DNA of 64,000 nucleotides, taken from the NCBI RefSeq assembly GCF_037325665.1, contig NC_090250.1, positions 25,106,646 through 25,170,645 of the forward strand. Reading direction: 5' to 3'. The translations under genes were made by a program, and so were the position numbers. Positions 50,901-64,000 of the stretch are shown here, one piece after another. This stretch comes from Littorina saxatilis. Lineage: Eukaryota; Mollusca; Gastropoda; Littorinimorpha; Littorinidae. Below the pieces are notes generated by a model. The model was not told the DNA's origin. It worked only from the letters and a program-made list of their open reading frames with translations, and did not search any database. The stretch's first letter is position 1; each line of letters starts with the position of its first letter.

Positions 50901-52960
50901 GGAGGTCGTGGGTTCGATCCCCATCCAAGACGAATACAAGTACCCAAATTTTCCAAGCGCTCTCCAGTCTAAACCAGCTGGAAATGGGTACCTGTCACCT
51001 GATCCTATTTTTATCTTTACTTACCACTTTTTTTTCATCTTTAACAGGAGTCTGCCTGCAAGAAGTGCAACGAGAGTGTGATTGACAACCTGCTCCTCAT
51101 CTTCGACCTGAAGGGCTTCACTCTGGCCAGCATGGACTACCAGTTTGTCAAGAGCCTCATCTGGTTGTTCTCACGCAACTACCCCGAGCGTCTGGGCAAC
51201 TGCCTCATCATCAACTCCCCCCTCATCTTCACTGGCTGCTGGACCGTCATTAGCCCATGGTCAGTTGCAGTTGCGACTTTTTTACGATTATTAACGAGTT
51301 TAAATGATTATGTGCATCCTCTTTGAGTTACGGGTAGTTGAGGATATGGCGTATTGGCACATCTGTACAGGGCGGGGATGTAGCTCAGTCGGTAGCGCGC
51401 TGGATTTGTATCCAGTTGGCCGCTGTCAGCGTGAGTTCGTCCCCACGTTCGGCGAGAGATTTATTTCTCAGAGTCAACTTTGTGTGCAGACTCTCCTCGG
51501 TGTCCGAACACCCCCGTGTGTACACACAAGCACAAGACCAAGTACGCACGAAAAAGATCCTGTAATCCATGTCAGAGTTTGGTGGGTTATAGAAACACGA
51601 AAATACCCAGCATGCTTCCTCCGAAAACGGCGTATGGCTGCCTAAATGGCGGGGTAAAAAACGGTCATACACGTAAAATTCCACTCGTGCAAAAAACACG
51701 AGTGTACGTGGGAGTTTTGGCCCACGAACGCAGAAGAAGAAGGCACATCTGTACTGATGCTTTCCCTTTGGCCAGTGCTCTTTTAGCAATGGATTTTGTG
51801 CAACAAAATACATGTGTTTTATATCATTGTAAACTTCCAAAATTCATTCATTTGAGAAACTATTTAGTGTACTTGCATAGCAAAAGCTTCATTGTAATGC
51901 AGAAACATTGTAACAAGTTTATTCTTTGCTAGGTTTTTTTTCATACCTGTAATTCTCTGCAAGGGTGTATGCTTCCTGTCACTAAAGCCACTTGTTTTGA
52001 TATGCCAAACCAGTCAAACCAAATCTCAACCACCATTATATCATCATAATAGATGATGTTTGGAAAATAATCTGTCATGATATTTAATCTGTGTGGCAGA
52101 GTAAGAGCCCCTTTCACTGTGCCAAGCTTTTCAAAGCGAGGCGAAGCAACTCGCACAGAGAAAGGAGCAAACCAGCTGTAGGCAGTTTTTGTATGAAACA
52201 CAAATCCTCTAGCTACTGGAAAGCTGATTTTATTGAAGTCAAAAGCAAACTGTGTCCAGTTATTGCTTGTGTCCAGTTAGTTTAAACATTTTTCATTTAA
52301 TAAATATTGGGTGACAGATATAACTTGGGGAACGCAACAAGCTATGCACGGCATACAGTTGATATCTCTAAACTGGAAATGGAAAGTGTTCATGAGTTTT
52401 GGAGGTTGCCGATTTCTTACATCTGTCCCACACTGACACTCATGCCCCACTGCCATTGTGTATCATGTCACTGACCCTTAGCTTGAATGTAATTTGGCTG
52501 TGTGTATCCTCTTTCAGTTACTGGTAGTTTAGAGTTGGTGTATCTGGTCACATTCACTCGGATGATCTCCCTTTGGTTGTGCAATCCGTATGGGTCAGAG
52601 CGATCGGTTGGCGATTTCTTTTCAGTATTCTCACGTTTAAACTGGTAAAACCGGCTGCCAACGCCCTGACATACATGTTAATTTTGTTGTTGTTGTGTGT
52701 GTTTGTATGTTTTTCTGTCAAATATGAATTGATGCCCTGAATGTACCTAATTATGTATGGGCAAGGTATGCCTGAACGATAACACATTTGTCCTTGTCCC
52801 TGGTAAAATGCCTGCAAATTCCAGCTAAAGTGAACACTGTTTTTCCTTCTCTTTGCGCAGGCTGAACGAAGTGACGGCGAGCAAGGTGACCTTCGTGTCA
52901 GACGAGACAGAGCTTTGTAAGTACATCAACCCCGATGCTCTGCCTCCTGACGACTCCTGA
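40435..52960 (+). CDS. CRAL-TRIO (SEC14-like) lipid-binding protein, six exons
   Basis: Exons 40435-40503, 44306-44332, 47670-47866, 48703-48787, 51048-51259 and 52861-52960 join in phase to 229 residues ending at TGA 52958-52960. CRAL-TRIO proteins carry a single hydrophobic lipid (phosphatidylinositol, retinoid or similar) in a closed pocket and move it between membranes in the cytosol. Seen: an acidic N-terminal helix, the CRAL-TRIO-N block RRFLRAFQDVDVAFKMLLKY (residues about 40-60), the core GRPVIYVAARKHNAYDRDID, LLLIFDLKGF, and the gate region NYPERLGNCLIINSPLIFTG to the conserved SPWL. It ends shortly after the domain, so there is no GOLD or MSP domain; it resembles short SEC14/PITP-like proteins or the N-terminal half of MOSPD2. 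ATG context is aaatATGg. Exon 2 is only 27 nt. The ligand cannot be read from the sequence. Confidence 0.9.
40634..40880 (-). repeat. dispersed repeat with (ATT)n tail, copy 2
   Basis: Reverse complement of 1985-2262 over nearly its whole length, beginning (AAT)n then AAATGAGCATTTATATAGCGC. Confidence 0.8.
41018..41122 (+). repeat. duplicated 47-bp block with G-runs
   Basis: CATTTCCCATCCTCACATTT then CTTGAAAA followed by a G-run, present twice in a row (runs of about 15-18 G). Confidence 0.85.
43144..43284. repeat. inverted repeat, 41-bp arms
   Basis: GTATTTTTGACCAAAATATG...ATTTTACACAGAT at 43144-43184 is the reverse complement of 43245-43284 with one small difference; the loop is about 60 bp and itself partly paired. 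Confidence 0.8.
44648..45093 (+). mobile_element. tRNA-Leu/Ser-type SINE, family D
   Basis: Head GGTGGCCGAGTGGTAACGC and GCGAGTTCGACCCTGGG resemble a type II (Leu/Ser) tRNA. The core has CTTTCGGATGAGACGATAAACC and GCACGTTAAAGATCCCACG; the tail is GCGATATAAAT and AAATA repeats. Confidence 0.85.
45451..45920 (+). mobile_element. SINE-like repeat (family E), copy 2
   Basis: Near-identical to 18288-18761. Flanked by CCTGTGTGTGTGT (45438-45450 and 45921-45933), a 13-bp target-site duplication. Confidence 0.9.
47020..47468 (+). mobile_element. tRNA-Leu/Ser-type SINE, family D
   Basis: Same head and core as 44648-45093, more diverged, with a tail ending ATATAAATAAATAG. Confidence 0.85.
47930..48066. 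repeat. CA microsatellite in CRAL-TRIO intron 3
   Basis: Imperfect (CA)n starting about 60 bp after the exon 3 donor. Confidence 0.95.
49300..49673 (+). pseudogene. decayed coding remnant of unknown element
   Basis: Starts MAKRFATYTEDEISKKRSNL then TPVTRK and ends, in another frame, VLEGFDLETLECYFDEINEP...KIFFQNGTVKTINITVRK-stop (49530-49673). The start and the short C-terminal block recall small transposon-encoded proteins (Crypton-like), but I do not recognise it firmly. At least one stop and one frame change separate the two parts. It is inside the CRAL-TRIO intron and unrelated to that gene. Confidence 0.3.
50058..50198. repeat. 141-bp double hairpin
   Basis: Outer arms CGCTATTACGAGTTAGTCGT... 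pair with ...ACGACTAACTCGTAATAGCG; an inner hairpin GTCTCAC...GTGAGAC lies at 50113-50141. Arms are nearly perfect over about 50 bp. Confidence 0.9.
50236..50368. mobile_element. short TIR element (TAGCTGCCAACC ends)
   Basis: Left ATAGCTGCCAACCCTCCCGG and right AAGGTTGGCAACTATG are inverted. About 133 bp, non-coding. Confidence 0.6.
50677..50720 (+). pseudogene. ghost copy of the start of CRAL-TRIO exon 5
   Basis: CAGGAGTGTCTGCCTGCAAG then AAATGTAATGAGAGTGTGAT matches the true exon start at 51045-51087 (CAGGAGTCTGCCTGCAAG then AAGTGCAACGAGAGTGTGAT) with a 2-nt insertion and three substitutions; VSACKKCNESVID is still readable. Similarity ends at the GAC that follows, where TIR-type repeat sequence begins. 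Confidence 0.85.
50859..51003 (+). mobile_element. tRNA-derived SINE close to exon 5 acceptor
   Basis: GCCGGAGTGGCACAGTGGTT head and GGTCGTGGGTTCGATCCCC B-box; the body ends at GGGTACCTGTC. Different from families A, B and D. Confidence 0.7.
51260..52860 (+). other. CRAL-TRIO intron 5
   Basis: Holds one SINE (51369-51741). The remainder is AT-rich without a recognised feature; acceptor CTTCTCTTTGCGCAG. Confidence 0.7.
51369..51741 (+). mobile_element. tRNA-derived SINE, family F, complete
   Basis: Head GGGGATGTAGCTCAGTCGG; the tail ends GAACGCAGAAGAAGAA. Flanked by a perfect 13-bp duplication GGCACATCTGTAC (51356-51368 and 51742-51754). Tail fragments of the same family lie at 58497-58575 and, reversed, near 38935-39010; its body is shared with 30640-30850. 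Confidence 0.9.
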
Positions 52961-53284
52961 GACGTGGCGGATCTATTGCTTCTACGCCGACCCCCGACTG
53001 CCTGATGAATCTCTACGCAATCCACTTGTTTAACTCTTTCTCTATGTGCAATTTCAGTGTTGTGGCCTTCCGTTGGTGCATTTTGTAAGGTCACAGGGGA
53101 TGAAGGGGAGTGTGCAATACTAGGGAAGGGTGCAATAGCAATGTATTTATGTACAGTTCCCGGCAAAGGAAAATACCACTCTCGCCTACACTGTTGTGAG
53201 CGTTTTTTCTTCTCATAAATAATTTTTGCTGTAAAATTAATACCAAGCTGAAAAGGTAAATCAAAACTACAAGTAAAACAAAGA

Positions 53285-53460
53285 GCACCCCCCATTTTAA
53301 GACCCCCCCAATTTAAGACTCCCTCCCTTTTAAGACCCTGTTTTTTCAGACTTTTTGTTCATAACCTCTGTAAATTTACCCCCATTTTAAGACTCCCTCC
53401 CTTTTAAGACCCTGTTTTTCTCAGACTTATTGAGGTCTTAAAAGGGGGGTTGCACTGTAG
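53285..53460. mobile_element. pogo-like MITE
   Basis: CACCCCCCATTTTAAGACC at the left and AAAAGGGGGGTTGCACTGTA at the right, with repeated CCTCCCTTTTAAGACCCTG between. About 170 bp, non-coding. Confidence 0.65.
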
Positions 53461-53799
53461 CAACAGTTTGGGCACAAATTTCATTTTGCTTTTGCCGGGA
53501 GCTGTACAGGAGTTTAATAGCATCTTTAACTTTTGTTTTTTTCTGTTTTGTTTAAAATGTTTCCTTCTTTTTAGCCCTATAGCTCTCTGTCATTTCTTGT
53601 CATACAGGAGTTGAAGAGCACTATTTCGTGTTTTGTTGTTGTCTGAAACTGTACGACAAAGTCAAGACAGTTGCAGATGTATTTGGGAAACAGAAAGGAT
53701 GGTCTTGAGTCAGTAGGAAACAAATAATACATGTATTCTGCAAACAAAGGTTGGTGGCGGTTCTGACGATGAAGAGAAAAGTATTGGATAATTGGTAAA

Positions 53800-53915
53800 C
53801 AAATAATTGTACCATTCATTTTGTATATATATGTTAATATAATATATTAACATAATTATACAAAATGAATGGTACAATATATTAACATATACAAAATGAA
53901 TGGTACAATTATTTG
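53800..53915. repeat. AT-rich palindrome with an extra arm
   Basis: CAAATAATTGTACCATTCAT at the left pairs with ATGAATGGTACAATTATTTG at the right; an additional copy of the right arm (ACAAAATGAATGGTACAATA) sits between. Confidence 0.9.
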
Positions 53916-54730
53916 TAACTTATTGCAGACCAAAATGTTTTAGAACAAAGCAGTTTTTTTAATACCTGTGATAAAAGGAATAGAATATAAAAAAAGAATA
54001 TTTTTGGGAGGAAAAAGAGAAAGGCAAGGAGATGGTTAACATTATGTGACGAAAATATCATACAACGACGCATACTTTTTATTTGTGGTCACAAATTGTT
54101 TATATTCTTTGCAAAGTCTATATTTTGTGCAAGCTGTGAATGTTGCATCTTTTGTGATCTGTTACTATGTGTGTTTTTCTTCAACTTTACTGTTTTTCTG
54201 CACCTACGAGTACACATTTTGACATCATCAATTTGCTAAGTTATCAAAAAGTTATTTATTTTGGTGTGCTGAGCTATAACAAACATAATAACAGACATCA
54301 TTTTCAAATTTTTTGTGATCTCATTTTCTGTAAAATGTTAACATAATTATGGCTGATTGGATACGTTAATCATACTGTCCTCAATGCTAGTGGGGTTTTC
54401 TTTTTACCTCCGATTTGAATCTCACCATGAGAATGCGACGTCTAAAACTATAACACAGGATGACGTAGCTAAGAAGAAGGAAAAACAGATTGTGGAGAAG
54501 TATGAGAAATTAGAGATACGGGTGAAAGGTTTTAGTGCCTGAAACAGCTAGTGTCCCAAACACAGCAGACAAGGAAGTGTTATCAACAACTTTTGTCTGT
54601 GAGTGTGTAAAAGAATAAGTTGTACTTGTGTTCTTTGCTGTCTTATTACAGCCGAACGAGCACCCCACCACCCTCCTCTTTAAGACCTCCACAAATCATT
54701 GGGTCTTAAAGGGAAGGAGTCTTGAAATGG

Positions 54731-55098
54731 ACCTCCCGCGGGTTAGGGGGAAGAATTTACCCCATGCTCCCCAGCATGTCGTAAGAGGCGACTAACGGAT
54801 TCTGTTTCTCTTTTTACCCTTGTTAAGTGTTTCTTGTGTAGAATATAGTCCATGTTTGTAAAGATTTTAGTCAAGCCGTATGTAAGAAATGTTAAGTCCT
54901 TTGTACTGGAAACTTGCATTCTCCCAGTAAGGTAATACATCGCACTACGTTGCAAGCCCCTGGAGCAAATTTTTGATTAGTGCTTTTGTGAACAAGAAAC
55001 AATTGACAAGTGGCTCTATCCCATCTCCCCCCTTTCCCCGTCGCGATATAACCTTCGTGGTTGAAAACGACGTTAAACACCAAATAAAGAATAAAGAA
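54731..55098 (+). mobile_element. SINE-like repeat (family C), copy 3
   Basis: Flanked by the perfect 13-bp duplication AGTCTTGAAATGG (54718-54730 and 55099-55111). Confidence 0.9.
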
Positions 55099-55171
55099 AG
55101 TCTTGAAATGGTAAATTTACGGACGACATGGACAAAAAAAAGTCTAAAAAAAGAAAAAAGGGGGAAGTCAA

Positions 55172-55401
55172 CACTTTCTACCCCACCTATGTTGACCAAT
55201 TTTTTTTTGGTCGAGACCAGCTGAGCTGCAGCAGGTCACTCAGAATTGTAGTAACTGTGTAGAAACTGTGCTGGAATGCAGGCGTTAGATCGACGTTACA
55301 GTAAGCGACTGAAGCTAACAGTCTGAGCGGATATATACGTACTTGGTCAGATAGAGCCATATGAGTGGGTACGGATATATCCGTACCTGGGAGACAATGA
55401 G
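55172..55401 (-). mobile_element. TTAA-type element, second copy
   Basis: Reverse copy of 7808-8046 (CACTTTCTACCCCACC to CTGGGAGACAATGAG). Flanks are TCAA and TCAG, consistent with a decayed TTAA duplication. Confidence 0.75.
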
Positions 55402-55446
55402 TCAGGAGGGTATTAGATAAAAAAGAAAGCGGGAAGCCTTCAATCA

Positions 55447-55447
<1 letters not shown>

Positions 55448-55478
<31 letters not shown>
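55448..55478. repeat. G homopolymer, about 31 bp
   Basis: An uninterrupted G-run at the inner edge of the MITE end. Its length is likely unreliable in assemblies. Confidence 0.95.
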
Positions 55479-55479
<1 letters not shown>

Positions 55480-56580
55480 CTTTAAAGAAGGTTCCATGGT
55501 AATTGCATCTTATGTTGACCGACATATCACAAATAATTTATTTTGTATCATACTTGTGATTATCACCCAAGGCATTTTTCACGGGCTGGCTTTGTACCTG
55601 ACTTGCATATTTAAGTGCCAAGCAAAAAGTTCATGATGCAACTCGCACCGGCTGAGCTGTAGATGAAAGACTTTCCTCGTTTCTTTCAATTATTGTGATA
55701 ATGTTGTTTGCTGGTGAATAATAATTTTGATTGACATAATTAGTGAATTGAAATTTGACCCTCTCACTCCTTTGTCATAGTTGAGTGGCTTGCTACAAGA
55801 AAGAAAATATTTATCCCATTGTATTTCTAGATTTGTCTGTGATAGTAAGTTTGGTTCTAGTCATATCATTTTATTTGTGTGTATGGGTGTTAACATTACT
55901 TCTTTTCTGATGCATTTGCTGATTTATTTGTAATGCTAGTCTGATATTTGTGTATGATGTGTGGCTCATAAGTGATGTTGCCTTTGGAAAATTTACTTTG
56001 TTAAGTGGTATTTCAAGAAGCATACACTCACAGAACTGCATTAGCTAAAAAAATCAATTTGTATTGAATGTTGTATTGATGTTGCATTAAGAAAAATAAA
56101 CTTTCTGAAGTGTATTTTAAAAAGCACATATTTACTAAATTACATTAGCTTGGAAGTGTGATGCAATATGGTTTTTTTTATTGTTGCTGTGAAAGGATCA
56201 TCATTTTGTTTGCTGAATTTTTCAGCAGTGAGTAGGTGATATATCATTTGCACGTGCAGTTGTAATCTTTCCCACACAAAAAAATTGTTGTTAAAAAGAC
56301 ATATAAAATTAGCAGGAACACTATTCCTATGAAATTCAAACGTCATGATTTTTAGTTCTGAAATGAAGCAGATCTTTTCCTTTTATTTCAGGGCTTGGCA
56401 ATGCCATATCTCATGACTGCTGTATCTTGTTTACAATGGTGTTCAGTAGTTTGTTGTTGTTGTTGTCTTCAGCAGTCTTGCAGCCTAATATTGACGAAGT
56501 GGTGTTGTATTCATAATGTGGCATATTTTACAGATTCTTTGTGGTGCAAAACTAATAAAAGAACACACTATGTTGAATTC

Positions 56581-58624
56581 TGAAAACATGTCTGTGTCTG
56601 CTGGTGGTAAAGTGAAGTGTGTGAGTGTGTGTGTGTGTGTGTGCATGTGTTGGTTGCTATGTTTGATTGCATGTGACCCATAAGTAGAGCTGTAAGTTAA
56701 ACGGTAAACGGTAGGATTCCCACTTTATGTATGCTCACAGGTGTGTGTGTGTGTGTGTGTGTTTTGGAGCATTAGTGGTCCCTACTACACGAGTTGGGTT
56801 GGTTTAAAATGTAACAAAAATAACAAACAAGGAAGAGAAGCAAATGTGTTCATATAATTTGTCCCATATTCAAAACATTTTCATGAAAAGTTATCTGAAG
56901 AAGAATTTAACATTTCTCACTTTAGTAACATCAATAGTAATCGAGTCACTGCGGAATAATAAACCATTGTTCAAACATGACATCTTTTTGTTCTGTAACA
57001 ACGGAGAGTGAGCAAGCCCTGCGCTGAATTCAAAGAGAAAACCAATCCATACCACAGCCACACCCAGTCTCTTGTTTCAGATAGGACGAAAAGTCACTGT
57101 GTAATGATCAACAAAAAAGTGACACTCAATAAATGCTTGGTTAATATATAGGCCTACACGGTAAGTCAAACAATGCTGCGTCGTTGGTGAGCTACAGTGG
57201 AACCTGCAATGCGAGGCCGCTCTGATAGAGGACACCTCCCAATAAAAACACAGGCTGGAGAATCTTCCTCCTTCTGGAGTAATTCCTTCTTTTCAACCTC
57301 TCTAGGTAGTATGTCTGATATGGAAAATCAGCGCATTAAATTGTTTTTGAAGCTGTAAGCAACATTCCTCGTGTGTTAATCATTTTCCCTTCTTCTCTTA
57401 CGTCAAGGTGTTGGAACACTGATAACATTTTCTGTGTGTTACATAAGATTTTGACTAACCTTATTTCCTCCTAAGTTTTTGACGATTTTCTATTCACTTG
57501 TCTGAAAAAACCTGCAGTCCCTTTTGTCTGTCATCTTGATCTTCACTAAATGATACCTGTCATAACAAGCCACCTGCCCTGTAGCCACACATTCTGCTTG
57601 TCCCAAGTGTCCTTTAATCACAGGTAGCACTGTAGTGACTGTCAACATCGTTCTCAGAGAATCACATTTCTATCTTTGCACTTCTGACACTACACAATGC
57701 TTCCCCCTAGCTGCTCCACCGGAGGTTCTTTATTCATAATAATAATAATAATAATAATAAATGAGCATTTATATAGCGCAACATCATAACTTTACAATTA
57801 TGCTCTTTGCGCTTTTATACTGTTACACATGACACAATCTTTCATCAATGCTCCAGTCTATTTTACGCTTCATAACATTTTCATAAAGCAGTTTGCCTTT
57901 ATAGTGAAGTATTGATGTTCGTTGAAGGAGCATCACTGGTGTCTGTTTAATCGACCGATATTTAAAATGTACAATGCATCATGGGATAAGAGCATTCCTC
58001 CACTTGGACACATACCAAACATCTTCACACTGCTTGTTTTCTGAGCAGGGTGGGAACGTTTTTCTGATTTAGTTTCGTAACTGACACAAATGTCAATCTG
58101 TGAAATTTCTTTAGCTAAAAAAACTTAAAAAAAAGAATGCTTGCAAGCGAGTTTTGTTGACAATTTTGAAAAAAGTTAAAAAACAAAGGATTACTGTACT
58201 CACCGATACAAAGACGACACAAGACGATTACGAATTTTCGCTTCTGGAAGCTTCATCAGGAAAAGAACACAAAAGACAACAAAAAGCAGACGCAACACGG
58301 AACGAACAGGGTTTGAAAGAAAATGGAGGGAAAGACAATTTTGAGATAAGTTCATTATAAGCGTTTGTCTGTTTGTCTGCTTCAAAGACCACTGGGTCGA
58401 CGTAATGTAAATGTAACGTTCTGATTTGTCATGAATTAAATATTCCAATTAACACACCATTCTTGTTTTTTGATTCTTATTATAGGTCCCTGATACACCT
58501 AAAAACCCACTCGTGCAAAAAACACGAATGTGCGTTAGAGTTTCAGTCAATGTACGCAGAAAAAGAAGAAGAATTCAATCCACTCATTTCTAAAAAAGTT
58601 CTCTTCACTGAAAAGCACGCGCAA
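56581..58624. other. intergenic DNA between convergent genes
   Basis: GT tracts at 56622-56643 and 56742-56762, a TIR-like ACAGTGGAACCTGCAATGCG at 57193, an (AAT)n repeat copy at 57739-57815, and a repeat end (GCTTCTGGAAGCTTCATCAGG then GACCACTGGGTCGACG, 58190-58450) also seen in part near 32440-32510. No gene. Confidence 0.5.

Positions 58625-64000
<5,376 letters not shown>

Larger units (their letters stand above)
48788..51047 (+). other. CRAL-TRIO intron 4
   Basis: Contains a decayed coding remnant (49300-49673), a 141-bp hairpin (50058-50198), a short TIR element (50236-50368), a ghost of the next exon (50677-50720) and a tRNA-derived SINE (50859-51003) ending about 45 bp before the acceptor. 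Confidence 0.7.
54651..55500. mobile_element. pogo-like MITE with SINE and TTAA element nested
   Basis: Left end AGCCGAACGAGCACCCC with CTCTTTAAGACC; right end a long G-run followed by TCTTTAAAGAAGGTTCCATGGTA. A family C SINE (54731-55098) and a TTAA-type element (55172-55401) are inserted. Confidence 0.6.
52961..56580 (+). other. CRAL-TRIO 3' UTR / downstream DNA
   Basis: Begins after the stop codon. Holds a MITE (53285-53460), a palindrome (53800-53915) and a nested MITE/SINE stack (54651-55500). Candidate poly(A) signals are AATAAA near 56095 and at 56554-56559; the latter is followed by GT-rich DNA and is the better one. Confidence 0.45.

Overview
Eukaryotic nuclear DNA, most likely from a marine gastropod (a Littorina-like caenogastropod is my best guess). 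The reasons are intron-rich genes with GT-AG borders, animal protein families (Roquin, arylsulfatase B, CRAL-TRIO, CLCA, relaxin-receptor-like GPCR), and many tRNA-derived SINEs and short inverted-repeat elements of the kind I associate with mollusc genomes. The species call is inference; the gene families are read from the sequence.

Layout. (1) 1-11201, + strand: the last nine coding exons (417 residues) of a Roquin/RC3H protein; its RING, ROQ and zinc-finger part lies upstream of the window. (2) About 11.2-28.5 kb: 3' flank and intergenic DNA with SINEs, a 16-bp and a 59-bp tandem array, a rolling-circle-like repeat, and two head-to-head remnants of LGR/RXFP-type GPCRs (22.2-23.3 kb). (3) 28514-35689, - strand: a complete six-exon, 521-residue arylsulfatase B-like gene with every expected catalytic residue. 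(4) 35.7-39.2 kb: intergenic, with a 1.3-kb long-inverted-repeat element. (5) 40435-52960, + strand: a six-exon, 229-residue CRAL-TRIO (SEC14-like) gene with a long AT-rich 3' flank to about 56.6 kb. (6) 58625-64000, - strand: the last six exons of a CLCA-type protein with an FN3 domain and a C-terminal transmembrane helix. Genes 3 and 5 diverge and genes 5 and 6 converge. The four gene products share no obvious pathway.

I found no bacterial-style system, CRISPR array or operon. The unusual content is structural: an intronic tandem array built from copies of an arylsulfatase exon border, a ghost copy of a CRAL-TRIO exon, splice donors that run straight into microsatellite or SINE tails, several nested-transposon stacks with readable target-site duplications, long perfect hairpins, and an element packed with nuclear-receptor half-sites. 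Exon borders were set by hand from splice signals, reading phase and family resemblance; all four gene models close in phase.
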